DNA of 10,764 bases from an uncultured Streptococcus sp. (GTDB lineage: Bacteria; Bacillota; Bacilli; Lactobacillales; Streptococcaceae), in NCBI RefSeq assembly GCF_943912555.1, contig NZ_CALTUR010000063.1, positions 1-10,764 of the forward strand. The letters run 5' to 3'. The notes under the pieces are model-generated. The model was given only the letters and a program-made list of their open reading frames with translations, was not told where the DNA came from and searched no databases. Positions 1-8,674 of this stretch are shown here, in pieces; positions within the stretch are counted from its first letter, which is position 1; each line of letters begins with the position of its first letter. A program made the translations under genes and the position numbers.

Positions 1-1
1 A

Positions 2-10
2 TGTTAGAAT
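2..10 (+). promoter_or_regulatory. Extended -10 promoter of dacA (near-leaderless)
   Basis: The sequence TGtTAGAAT fits an extended -10 box (TGnTATAAT, one mismatch). It ends nine bases before the dacA ATG. Transcription would normally begin about seven bases after the box, near position 17, leaving an untranslated leader of 0-3 nt. No Shine-Dalgarno sequence lies between the box and the ATG. Any -35 element is outside the window. The motif is seen; the start point is inferred. Confidence 0.6.
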
Positions 11-19
11 AAACTTACT

Positions 20-1261
20 ATGAAAAAAATCATTTTAACTCTACTAAGCTTATCCCTTATTGGCTCAGCATCTACTGTTGCTGCTCAAGATTTTAATGTT
101 GCTGCAAAACATGCCATTGCTGTTGAAGCAAATACTGGAAAAATACTTTATGAAAAAGATGCAACTCAGCCAGTGGAAATCGCTTCAATCACAAAATTGA
201 TTACTGTTTACCTGGTCTATGAAGCCTTGGAAAACGGAAATATTACACTATCCACCCCTGTAGATATTTCTGACTATCCTTACAAATTAACAACTAATTC
301 TGAAGCCAGTAATGTTCCTATGGAGACCCGTAATTATACTGTGGAAGAGTTGCTGGAAGCAACCCTGGTATCTAGTGCCAACAGCGCCGCTATTGCCCTA
401 GCTGAGAAAATTGCTGGCTCAGAAAAAGATTTCGTCGATATGATGCGGGCAAAACTCTTGGAATGGGGAATTAAAGATGCCACTGTTGTCAATACGACAG
501 GTCTTAACAATGAGACTCTTGGGGATAACATTTACCCAGGCTCTAAAAAAGATGATGAAAACAAGCTCAGTGCTTATGATGTTGCTATCGTTGCTCGTAA
601 CCTCATCAAAAAGTACCCACAAGTCTTGGAAATCACAAAAAAACCTTCTTCTACTTTTGCTGGGATGACAATCACTTCGACTAACTATATGTTAGAAGGC
701 ATGCCTGCTTACCGTGGTGGTTTTGATGGACTGAAAACAGGAACAACAGATAAAGCTGGAGAGTCTTTTGTTGGAACTACTGTCGAAAAAGGAATGAGGG
801 TTATCACAGTTGTTTTGAATGCAGATCATCAAGACAATAATCCTTACGCTCGTTTTACAGCTACATCTTCACTAATGGATTATATCTCTTCTACATTCAC
901 ACTTCGCAAAATCGTTCAAAAAGGCGAGGCCTACCAAGATAGCAAAGTCCCTGTACAAGACGGAAAAGAAGATACAGTCACTGCTGTTGCCAAAGATGAT
1001 ATCTCTCTAATTGAACGTGTTGGGAATCAATCTTCCCAATCTGTTCAATTCACACCTGATTCTAAAGCAATCCCAGCACCACTTGAAGCTGGAACAGTGG
1101 TTGGCCATTTAACTTATGAAGACAAGGACTTGATTGGTCAAGGTTACATTACCACAGAACGTCCTAGTTTCGAAATGCTAGCAGAAAAGAAAGTTGAAAA
1201 AGCCTTCTTCTTAAAAGTTTGGTGGAATCAGTTTATCCGCTTCATCAACGAAAAATTATAA
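20..1261 (+). CDS. dacA: D-alanyl-D-alanine carboxypeptidase PBP3 (DacA)
   Basis: This is a low-molecular-mass penicillin-binding protein of 413 aa that removes the terminal D-Ala from peptidoglycan pentapeptides outside the membrane, limiting the donors available for cross-linking. Residues 1-22 form a signal peptide (MKK, hydrophobic core, VAA before Gln23). All three serine-penicilloyl motifs are present: SITK at 56-59 with nucleophile Ser56, SAN at 119-121, and KTG at 239-241. A PBP5-type C-terminal beta domain follows (about 290-390), then an amphipathic helix at about 390-413 rich in Lys, Trp and Phe that should anchor the protein to the outer membrane face. Length and motif positions agree with pneumococcal PBP3 as I remember it. 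The ATG lacks a Shine-Dalgarno but starts exactly at the signal peptide, so I keep it. It is the only + strand gene and converges on sufB. Confidence 0.96.
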   Translation: MKKIILTLLSLSLIGSASTVAAQDFNVAAKHAIAVEANTGKILYEKDATQPVEIASITKLITVYLVYEALENGNITLSTPVDISDYPYKLTTNSEASNVPMETRNYTVEELLEATLVSSANSAAIALAEKIAGSEKDFVDMMRAKLLEWGIKDATVVNTTGLNNETLGDNIYPGSKKDDENKLSAYDVAIVARNLIKKYPQVLEITKKPSSTFAGMTITSTNYMLEGMPAYRGGFDGLKTGTTDKAGESFVGTTVEKGMRVITVVLNADHQDNNPYARFTATSSLMDYISSTFTLRKIVQKGEAYQDSKVPVQDGKEDTVTAVAKDDISLIERVGNQSSQSVQFTPDSKAIPAPLEAGTVVGHLTYEDKDLIGQGYITTERPSFEMLAEKKVEKAFFLKVWWNQFIRFINEKL

Positions 1262-1292
1262 AAAAATCGCGATTTTAAACCGCGATTTTTTT
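1260..1292 (+). terminator. Rho-independent terminator of dacA, possibly bidirectional
   Basis: A perfect inverted repeat pairs 1262-1271 (AAAAATCGCG) with 1281-1290 (CGCGATTTTT) around a nine-base loop, and a run of seven T follows (1286-1292). The A/T ends extend the stem into the dacA stop codon. The left arm and loop also contain a self-complementary 14-mer (AAAATCGCGATTTT, 1263-1276). Read on the - strand the hairpin is followed by a T-rich stretch, so it could also stop transcription coming from sufB. Confidence 0.88.
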
Positions 1293-1315
1293 GTTACAAG
1301 TTCATCTTCAAAGTC

Positions 1316-1459
1316 CTTGATTTTGGGTAAATCTAATACTCAATGAAAATCAAAAAGCAAACTAGGAAGCTAGCCGCAGACAGTACTTGAGTACGGCAAG
1401 GCGAAGCTGACGTGGTTTGAATTTGATTTTCGAAGAGTATAAAATCAAGTTTTACCCAA
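1316..1459. repeat. Interleaved inverted repeats flanking the BOX at the sufB 3' end
   Basis: Two complementary pairs flank the BOX. On the - strand TTGGGTAAA (1459-1451, containing the sufB stop) can pair with TTTACCCAA (1331-1323). CTTGATTTT (1449-1441) can pair with AAAATCAAG (1324-1316). The arm order is a-b-[BOX]-a'-b', so the stems interleave as in an H-type pseudoknot and are not nested. Both nine-base pairs are perfect, sharing two bases at 1323-1324. Whether they form in RNA is inference. Confidence 0.5.
1336..1440 (-). repeat. BOX element, boxA-boxC type without boxB
   Basis: This 105-bp element begins ATACTC and ends GAGTAT. Its termini are imperfect inverted repeats about 19 bp long (ATACTCAATGAAAATCAAA against the complement of TTTGATTTTCGAAGAGTAT). 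Positions 1392-1411 (TACGGCAAGGCGAAGCTGAC) match the well-known BOX-A core with one difference. The left part, with AACTAGGAAGCTAGCCGCAG, corresponds to boxC. The element therefore reads A to C on the - strand. There is no boxB; the A/C junction holds a small palindrome, GTACT-TG-AGTAC (1383-1394). BOX elements are non-autonomous, structured repeats common in pneumococcus and relatives. Confidence 0.88.
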
Positions 1460-2864
1460 CTGATCCTTCCATTTCATAGCTAATCAAGCGGTTGAGCTCA
1501 ACTGCATATTCCATTGGAAGTTCTTTGGTGAAGGGTTCTACAAATCCCATAACAATCATCTCAGTTGCCTCAGATTCTGACAATCCACGACTCATGAGGT
1601 AATAGAGTTGCTCTTCTGAAATCTTAGAAACCTTGGCTTCGTGTTCCAAAGCGACTTGCGAGTTGTGAATTTCATTAAATGGAATAGTATCTGATGCTGA
1701 TAAGTCATCCATGATAATGGTATCACACTCGATGTGAGAAACAGACTTCTTAGAGTTTTTGTTAAAGGTTACCTGTCCACGGTAGTCAACCTTTCCTCCG
1801 CCTTTAGCGATGGATTTAGACACGATAGACGAGCTTGTATGTGGAGCGTTGTGGATCATCTTAGCACCCGTGTCTTGGTGTTGCCCAGCATTGGCAAAGG
1901 CGATAGAGAGCATAGTACCACGCGCCCCTTCTCCATCTAGGTAAACAGATGGGTATTTCATGGTTGTTTTGGCACCCAAGTTTCCATCAATCCACTCAAC
2001 AGTCGCATCTTTTTGGGCTTTAGCACGCTTAGTAACCAAGTTATAAACGTTATCAGACCAGTTTTGGATGGTTGTATAACGCATATAAGCTCCATCCAAG
2101 GCAAAGATTTCTACGATGGCGGCGTGCAAGCTGTTACTTGAATAAGTTGGCGCTGTACATCCTTCTACGTAGTGGACACTTGCTCCCTCATCAACGATAA
2201 TCAAGGTACGTTCAAACTGACCAGTATTTTCGTTGTTGATACGGAAGTAAGTTTGAAGTGGAATATCTACCTTTACACCTTTTGGTACGTAGATAAAGGT
2301 TCCACCAGACCATACTGCTGAGTTGAGGGCAGCCAATTTGTTATCTGTTGGCGGTACCAACTTGGCAAAGTATTGTTTAAACAAGTCTGGGTATTCCTTG
2401 AGGGCAGAATCTGTATCTGTAAAGATAATCCCCAATTTCTGGAACTCTTCCTTCATGTTGTGGTAAACCACTTCTGACTCGTACTGGGCAGAGGCACCAG
2501 CTAGATAAGCACGCTCAGCTTCTGGTATACCAATACGTTCAAAGGTTTCTTTAATCTTTTCAGGAACGTCATCCCATGAACGAGCTGGTTTATCAGATGG
2601 TTTTTGGTAGTAGATCAAGTCATCAAAATCAATCTCTGACAAGTCTGCTCCCCAAGTTTGCATAGGCATTTTTTTGAAGGTTTCATAAGACTTCAAACGG
2701 AATTCTAACATCCACTCAGGTTCTCCCTTTGCAGCTGATAATTCACGAATGACATCTTCATTCAATCCTTTTCCTGTCGATAGGACAGGCTCTACATCAT
2801 CATGGAAACCAAATTTATATTCACCAAGGTCAATTGGTTTTGGTTCTACTCTTTCTTCAGCCAT
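1452..2864 (-). CDS. sufB: Fe-S cluster assembly scaffold protein SufB
   Basis: This 470-aa protein is the SufB subunit of the cytosolic SufBCD complex, on which Fe-S clusters are built before transfer to target proteins. It shows the SufB/SufD beta-helix core and the C-terminal [13 protein letters not shown] segment shared with SufD. Cys380, followed 29 residues later by Glu409, matches the spacing of the E. coli SufB residues Cys405 and Glu434 that are important for cluster formation; Cys236 probably corresponds to Cys254. The frame is open to an ATG at 2909, but that ATG has no ribosome binding site and sits in a hairpin. The ATG at 2864 is preceded by AAAGGA and starts the conserved MAEERVEP sequence. 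It is the last gene of the suf operon, 57 nt after sufU. Confidence 0.95.
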   Translation of the reverse strand: MAEERVEPKPIDLGEYKFGFHDDVEPVLSTGKGLNEDVIRELSAAKGEPEWMLEFRLKSYETFKKMPMQTWGADLSEIDFDDLIYYQKPSDKPARSWDDVPEKIKETFERIGIPEAERAYLAGASAQYESEVVYHNMKEEFQKLGIIFTDTDSALKEYPDLFKQYFAKLVPPTDNKLAALNSAVWSGGTFIYVPKGVKVDIPLQTYFRINNENTGQFERTLIIVDEGASVHYVEGCTAPTYSSNSLHAAIVEIFALDGAYMRYTTIQNWSDNVYNLVTKRAKAQKDATVEWIDGNLGAKTTMKYPSVYLDGEGARGTMLSIAFANAGQHQDTGAKMIHNAPHTSSSIVSKSIAKGGGKVDYRGQVTFNKNSKKSVSHIECDTIIMDDLSASDTIPFNEIHNSQVALEHEAKVSKISEEQLYYLMSRGLSESEATEMIVMGFVEPFTKELPMEYAVELNRLISYEMEGSVG

Positions 2865-2901
2865 AATATCCTTTCTTTCATTCCTCATTTCTACTGATTC
2901 A

Positions 2902-2921
2902 TAAGACAAAAGAAACTTGTC

Positions 2922-2924
<3 letters not shown>
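2902..2924 (-). other. Intercistronic stem-loop between sufU and sufB
   Basis: On the - strand TAAGACAA (2924-2917) and TTGTCTTA (2909-2902) form a perfect 8-bp stem around the seven-base loop GTTTCTT; a G-U pair can add a ninth. The first three stem bases are the sufU stop codon. No U-tract follows, so it is not a standard terminator. It lies in the widest gap of the operon, 37 nt upstream of the sufB start, and could affect mRNA processing, stability or sufB translation. The function is inferred only. Confidence 0.6.
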
Positions 2925-4578
<1,654 letters not shown>

Positions 4579-4585
4579 CTACCCC

Positions 4586-5848
4586 TTAGCGTTTTGACAA
4601 TTTTTCTTCGATAGTTGCAATCATTTCATCACGAACTTCCTTGACTGGAATCTCCACGATAACAGATCCTAGGAAACCACGAACAACCAAGCGTTCTGCA
4701 GTTGCCTTGTCTAAGCCACGACTCATGAGATAGTACATATCTTCTGGATCGACCTGACCAATCGATGCTGCGTGACCAGCTGTGACATCATTTTCATCAA
4801 TCAAAAGAATTGGGTTGGCATCTGAACGAGCTTGGTCTGATAGCATTAATACACGGCTCTCCTGCTGGGCATCTGCACCTTTAGCACCCTTGATAATATG
4901 TCCAATACCGTTGAAGGTTAAGGTAGCTTTTTCAAGGATAACCCCATGCTGGAGAATATTACCGATTGAATTGCATCCATAGTTAGTCACACGAGTGTCA
5001 ATTCCCTGTACCTGACGGCCACTTGAAAGAGCTACAACTTTAAGGTCCGCATAGCTACCGTTACCAATCAAGTCGCTATCAAAGTCAGCAACGACGTTTC
5101 CTTCGTTCATGACACCGATAGCCCAGTCAATACTAGCATCGTTTCCTAATTTACCACGACGGCTGATGTAGGCTGTTACATTTTCACCTAGACGGTCAAT
5201 AGCTGCAAATTTCACTTGAGCGCCAGAACGAGCGATAACTTCAACAGTAATGTTTGCAGTTGCTTTGGCACTTCCTTCACCACGTGACTCTAGACGCTCC
5301 AGATAACTAATCTTAGAATTTTTACCAGCGATAATCATTATATGCTTGTTAAACGGCACATCGCTATCGCTGTCTTGATAGAAAATTCCTTCGATTGGTT
5401 CAGCAATTTCCACATTATCAGGAATGTAGAGAACAGCACCACTGTTAAAGTACGCAGTGTGATAAGCTGCCAACTTGTCATCATCATACTTAACAGATGA
5501 CATAAAGAATTCCTCAATGAGTTTTGGAATTTCTTCTAGAGCTGTATGGAAGTCTGTAAAGACAACACCCTGTTCAGCTAACTCAACTGGAATTTGCTCA
5601 AAAACAGTTTGAGTCCCTACTTGAACCAACTTCAAGTGATTATTTAGAGCTGTGAAATCTGGAACATTTGCTGATGGCTCACTTTCTGTAATCGTTCCAT
5701 CACCCAGATTCCAACGGTGGAATTTGACACGCTCAATAACTGGTAACTCTAAACTCTCAATCTTATCAAAAGCTTTTTGACGGAGGTCAGCCAACCAGCT
5801 TGGTTCAGCGTGCATTTCTGAAAAAAGTTTAATATTTTCTTTAGTCAT
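4586..5848 (-). CDS. sufD: Fe-S cluster assembly protein SufD
   Basis: SufD (420 aa) is the SufB paralogue that pairs with SufB and with SufC dimers in the SufBCD complex; it is linked to iron entry and complex integrity. The C-terminal SufB/SufD region holds the DENDVTAGHAAS motif with His359, equivalent in position to the E. coli SufD His360 at the SufB-SufD interface, followed by the [17 protein letters not shown] segment (369-385) that also appears in SufB in the form [13 protein letters not shown]. The N-terminal part (1-110) is helical and more variable, as usual in the family. The ATG at 5848 has AGGAG six bases upstream. It follows sufC by 27 nt and its stop codon is part of the sufS ribosome binding site. 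Confidence 0.95.
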   Translation of the reverse strand: MTKENIKLFSEMHAEPSWLADLRQKAFDKIESLELPVIERVKFHRWNLGDGTITESEPSANVPDFTALNNHLKLVQVGTQTVFEQIPVELAEQGVVFTDFHTALEEIPKLIEEFFMSSVKYDDDKLAAYHTAYFNSGAVLYIPDNVEIAEPIEGIFYQDSDSDVPFNKHIMIIAGKNSKISYLERLESRGEGSAKATANITVEVIARSGAQVKFAAIDRLGENVTAYISRRGKLGNDASIDWAIGVMNEGNVVADFDSDLIGNGSYADLKVVALSSGRQVQGIDTRVTNYGCNSIGNILQHGVILEKATLTFNGIGHIIKGAKGADAQQESRVLMLSDQARSDANPILLIDENDVTAGHAASIGQVDPEDMYYLMSRGLDKATAERLVVRGFLGSVIVEIPVKEVRDEMIATIEEKLSKR

Positions 5849-5875
5849 TTACTTCTCCTAAAAGATACGAGGGAA

Positions 5876-6646
5876 TTACAATTCTTCCTTGTAGTCATAG
5901 CCAAGTTCTTCAGCTAGTTTTGCGTATCCTTCACGCTCCAAACGCGCAGCCAATTCTGGACCACCAGAAAGGACAACACGACCCTCCATCATCACGTGTA
6001 CCACATCTGGTGTGATGTAGTTCAAAAGACGTTGGTAGTGAGTGATGATCATAGCACCAAAGCCTTCACCACGCATGGCATTAACACCTTTAGAAACAAC
6101 TTTAAGAGCGTCAATATCAAGACCAGAGTCAATCTCATCCAAAAGGGCAAATGTTGGTTCCAACATCAAAAGTTGAAGAATTTCATTACGTTTTTTCTCA
6201 CCACCAGAGAAACCTTCGTTGAGGTAACGCTCTGCCATTTCTTCTTTCATGTTGAGCAATTCCATTTTTTCATCTAGCTTAGTGATAAACTCACGAACTG
6301 AAATCTTCTCATCGTCTTCTTTACCAGCATTCATAGCTGCACGAAGAAACTCAGCGTTGGTAATTCCAGGAATTTCTGATGGGTATTGCATAGCAAGGAA
6401 AAGTCCCATACGCGCACGCTCGTCCACTTCTAACTCAAGAATGTTTACGCCATCAAACAAGACTTCACCTTTGGTAACCTCATAGTTAGGATTTCCCATG
6501 ATAGCGGCAGAAAGAGTCGATTTACCAGTACCATTTGGTCCCATGATAGCGGCAATTTCTCCTGTTTTAAGGGTCAGGTTAACCCCTTTTAAAATTTCTT
6601 TTCCTTCAATCTCAACGTGAAGATCTTTGATCTCTAATACTGACAT
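5876..6646 (-). CDS. sufC: Fe-S assembly ATPase SufC
   Basis: SufC is the cytosolic ABC-type ATPase that drives conformational change in SufBCD during Fe-S cluster assembly; it has no membrane partner. The 256-aa sequence contains Walker A GPNGTGKST (36-44), Q-loop Gln87 in AMQYP, the signature FSGGE (146-150) with the SufC-typical FSGGEKKRNE form, Walker B ALLDEID (167-173) with catalytic Glu171, and H-loop His203 in ITHYQ. The frame stays open upstream to 6766, but the added 40 residues are hydrophobic and unlike SufC. The ATG at 6646 has AAAGGA six bases upstream and starts the conserved MSVLEIKDLHV sequence. It is the first gene of the operon, about 90 nt downstream of an extended -10 promoter. 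Confidence 0.96.
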   Translation of the reverse strand: MSVLEIKDLHVEIEGKEILKGVNLTLKTGEIAAIMGPNGTGKSTLSAAIMGNPNYEVTKGEVLFDGVNILELEVDERARMGLFLAMQYPSEIPGITNAEFLRAAMNAGKEDDEKISVREFITKLDEKMELLNMKEEMAERYLNEGFSGGEKKRNEILQLLMLEPTFALLDEIDSGLDIDALKVVSKGVNAMRGEGFGAMIITHYQRLLNYITPDVVHVMMEGRVVLSGGPELAARLEREGYAKLAEELGYDYKEEL

Positions 6647-6684
6647 GATAGTTCCTTTCTTTTTCAAGGCCTTTACAGTACTTA

Positions 6685-6712
6685 CTAGAAACATACTTGA
6701 TTTCCCTAGAAA
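6685..6712. repeat. CTAGAAA direct repeats in the suf leader
   Basis: Two identical copies of CTAGAAA (6685-6691 and 6706-6712) are spaced exactly 21 bp apart, about two helical turns, in the untranslated region between the suf promoter and sufC. The arrangement could be a regulator site downstream of the transcription start, or chance in AT-rich DNA. No known regulator box is recognised. Confidence 0.25.
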
Positions 6713-6744
6713 ACACGGTAAAAGGTCAATAAATATACTTTTAT

Positions 6745-6753
6745 AGTATAACA
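6745..6753 (-). promoter_or_regulatory. Extended -10 promoter of the suf operon
   Basis: On the - strand TGtTATACT matches the extended -10 consensus closely. It follows the T-run of the preceding terminator directly; the TG sits at the end of that run. No good -35 hexamer is found 16-18 bp upstream, where the terminator hairpin lies. Predicted transcription start is near 6738, giving a leader of about 92 nt before sufC. Confidence 0.65.
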
Positions 6754-6774
6754 AAAAAAAGCCCAAAAGGCTTT
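6753..6774 (-). terminator. Terminator upstream of the suf operon
   Basis: On the - strand AAAGCC (6774-6769) and GGCTTT (6763-6758) form a 6-bp stem around the loop TTTTG, running into eight consecutive T. It lies 23 nt after the stop of the 64-aa membrane-protein gene and separates it from the suf promoter. The stem is short but the T-run is strong. Confidence 0.8.
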
Positions 6775-6796
6775 GATTTTGTCTAGAAGCTGAGGA

Positions 6797-6991
6797 CTAG
6801 TCTTTTCCTTTTAAATGTTGGTCAATGACATCTACAATCTTGCCCATCAAGTAACTAACTCGAAAATTTCTAAAGAGCAAAATGGCCCAAAAGGCTGCCA
6901 TAATATAACGACCAGTCATCCAAGCTTCATTGAAAAAATAGGTCTCAGCAGCTGTAAACAGCGCGATGATAATAAATTGTTGTCTATTCAT
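6797..6991 (-). CDS. DUF3272-like small two-helix membrane protein
   Basis: The product is 64 aa and resembles the streptococcal DUF3272 family, whose function is unknown. It has two likely membrane segments (about 5-20 and 28-44) separated by a short polar turn (NEAWMTGR), and a charged cytosolic or peripheral tail (about 50-64, ending KGKD). There are no cysteines and no catalytic motif. The ATG has no ribosome binding site; an extended -10 box ends six bases before it, so the mRNA is probably leaderless. A terminator follows 23 nt after the stop, so it looks like a monocistronic gene between dnaX and the suf operon. The family assignment is from memory; existence as a gene is supported by its dedicated promoter and terminator. 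Confidence 0.8.
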   Translation of the reverse strand: MNRQQFIIIALFTAAETYFFNEAWMTGRYIMAAFWAILLFRNFRVSYLMGKIVDVIDQHLKGKD

Positions 6992-6997
6992 AAACTT

Positions 6998-7006
6998 ATT
7001 GTATCA
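6998..7006 (-). promoter_or_regulatory. Extended -10 promoter of the DUF3272-like gene (leaderless)
   Basis: On the - strand TGaTACAAT is a near-perfect extended -10 box. Its last T is followed by six bases (AAGTTT) and then the ATG, so transcription would start at or next to the A of the ATG. It sits in the 27-nt gap after the dnaX stop; the -35 region falls in the dnaX 3' end and is weak (AAGACT at a 17-bp spacing). Confidence 0.65.
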
Positions 7007-7018
7007 TGAAATCTTTCT

Positions 7019-8674
7019 TTAGTCTTCCTCTACCTTCACTTTATCAGCCAAAAATTCAAATCCTTCTGGAATCAGGCTTTCTTCTGCTTCTTTTTCAGTT
7101 TGAGTAGATTTGGCTTTGGCTGAAAAGGCTGCGCGAACTTCTTTCCATTCCTCCATGGAAATGGCTAAAATCTCAGGTGAAAAACCTGCTGCCTGACTGA
7201 GGATATTGCCAAACATGGTGTTGAGATTGTCTCGTTTCATGGTTTGACCAGCATTGAAATTAGACTCAAAAGCAAGAATAGCATGGTGTTCATTGGCCGC
7301 AACCGGTTGAGAACCAACTAGCAGAGCCTTATCAGGGCCTCCTAGACTTTCAATCACCTCTCCCCAGGCGTTCTGCAGACGAATCAGGTTTTGACGTGCT
7401 AAATCAGGATTTTCAACGGCCTCTTGTAAGATAGATTGAACTTTATTGCGATCCACACGATAGACTGTCTTGTCCGCTGCTGGGCGACTAGGTGCTGGAC
7501 TAGGTGGCTTGGGTATAGTTCCTACATTTGCGAGTTCTTGCTTAAGACGCGCAACTTCCTGTCTCAGCGAATCAATTTCATGTTCAACTGCCCCTGAAAG
7601 AGCTGCTTCAGGCTTAATCTCTGCCAAACGGATAGTCATCATCTCAGCATAAATCTTGGGCTGTAAACTAGACTTTATATCTGTTAAACTGACTGTCGCT
7701 AAGCGAATCATTTCAAACAAATTTTCCTGAGGAAGTGCTAAATTCTCAATAAAGACTGGGCTATGATGAGTATTTTCTCCACCTGTTTGAACAATTAACA
7801 AGTCTCTTAAATAGTGCAAAAGGTCGGTCACAAAACGAGTCATGCTCTTGCCATTGTCAAAGAGAAGATTTAAGCACGCTAGGGCCTTTGGAACATCCTG
7901 TTGAGACAAGGCAAACACATAATCATCCAAGGCTGATAGACTAATGGTGCCAGTAATTTCTTCAGAGATGGCAGTCGTAAGCTCATTTCCCTGTGTCAAA
8001 CTCAGGGCTTGATCCAAAATAGACAAGGCATCCCGCATCCCACCTTCAGCCCGTCTGGCAATGATTTCCACAGCCTCTGGTTCAGAACTGATATTTTCTT
8101 TTTCTAAAATATAGTGGATATGTTCCTTAATATCCTGTATCTTAATAGATTTAAACTCAAAACGTTGCACACGGGATAGAATAGTGGCAGGAATCTTGTG
8201 CAATTCAGTAGTGGCCAAAATAAAGACCACATTCTGTGTTGGCTCTTCCAGCGTCTTTAGAAGGGCATTAAAAGCCCCTGTAGACAGCATGTGAACCTCG
8301 TCTATGATATAAACCTTATAACGGGCAAGACTAGGGGCGTAGGTAGATTTATCACGAATTTCACGAATTTCATCAACCCCATTATTAGAAGCTGCATCCA
8401 TTTCGATGACATCTTCTAAACTACCGTCCGTCACTGCTTGACAAATATAGCAGTTATTACACGGTTCACCACCCACTTGATTTGGACAGTTCATAGCTTT
8501 GGCAAAAATCTTGGCTACACTGGTTTTTCCCGTTCCACGAGGACCAGAAAAAAGATAAGCGTGACTTATTTTCTCTTGCTCTACTGCTTGTTTAAGAGTC
8601 TTAGCCACAACTTCCTGTCCAACCAACTGGGAGAAGTTTTGACTTCTATATTTTCGATAAAGTGCTTGATACAT
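7019..8674 (-). CDS. dnaX: DNA polymerase III subunit gamma/tau (DnaX)
   Basis: DnaX is the AAA+ motor of the clamp loader that opens the beta sliding clamp onto primed DNA. The 551-aa product has Walker A GPRGTGKTS (44-52), a zinc site of Cys63, Cys72, Cys75 and Cys78, Walker B IIDEVHM (123-129), sensor-1 ATTE (154-157), an SRVQRF box where SRCQRF is common (167-172), and sensor-2 GGMRDA with Arg214. The clamp-loader collar domain follows (about 235-355), then a short coiled coil (about 363-385), a proline-rich linker (388-398) and a C-terminal tau-type domain that usually contacts polymerase and helicase. The ATG at 8674 has GGGGAG eight bases upstream and starts [10 protein letters not shown]; the longer reading from 8707 lies within the upstream gene. 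Start and upstream stop overlap as TAATG. No slippery heptamer for a gamma product was found near the AAA+/collar end. Confidence 0.96.
   Translation of the reverse strand: MYQALYRKYRSQNFSQLVGQEVVAKTLKQAVEQEKISHAYLFSGPRGTGKTSVAKIFAKAMNCPNQVGGEPCNNCYICQAVTDGSLEDVIEMDAASNNGVDEIREIRDKSTYAPSLARYKVYIIDEVHMLSTGAFNALLKTLEEPTQNVVFILATTELHKIPATILSRVQRFEFKSIKIQDIKEHIHYILEKENISSEPEAVEIIARRAEGGMRDALSILDQALSLTQGNELTTAISEEITGTISLSALDDYVFALSQQDVPKALACLNLLFDNGKSMTRFVTDLLHYLRDLLIVQTGGENTHHSPVFIENLALPQENLFEMIRLATVSLTDIKSSLQPKIYAEMMTIRLAEIKPEAALSGAVEHEIDSLRQEVARLKQELANVGTIPKPPSPAPSRPAADKTVYRVDRNKVQSILQEAVENPDLARQNLIRLQNAWGEVIESLGGPDKALLVGSQPVAANEHHAILAFESNFNAGQTMKRDNLNTMFGNILSQAAGFSPEILAISMEEWKEVRAAFSAKAKSTQTEKEAEESLIPEGFEFLADKVKVEED

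Noticed and set aside
1336..1440. RUP element or insertion-sequence remnant
   Set aside because: The core matches BOX-A and boxC sequence, and there is no transposase fragment.
2865..2909. Longer N-terminus for SufB starting at 2909
   Set aside because: The extra 15 residues are not SufB-like, the ATG has no ribosome binding site and lies in the sufU-sufB stem-loop; the ATG at 2864 has AAAGGA upstream.
5996..6277. 93-aa antisense reading opposite sufC
   Set aside because: Lies inside conserved sufC motifs on the other strand, with no initiation signal.
6647..6766. Extended SufC reading of 296 aa, or a leader peptide in the same frame
   Set aside because: The extension runs back past the suf promoter into the upstream terminator, is not SufC-like, and the ATG at 6646 has a good ribosome binding site. 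No separate start with a site was found for a leader peptide.
7019..8674. Programmed frameshift in dnaX producing a short gamma subunit
   Set aside because: A-runs such as GAAAAAG (near residue 191) occur, but not as an in-frame slippery heptamer at the position expected for gamma, and no obvious stimulatory hairpin is seen.
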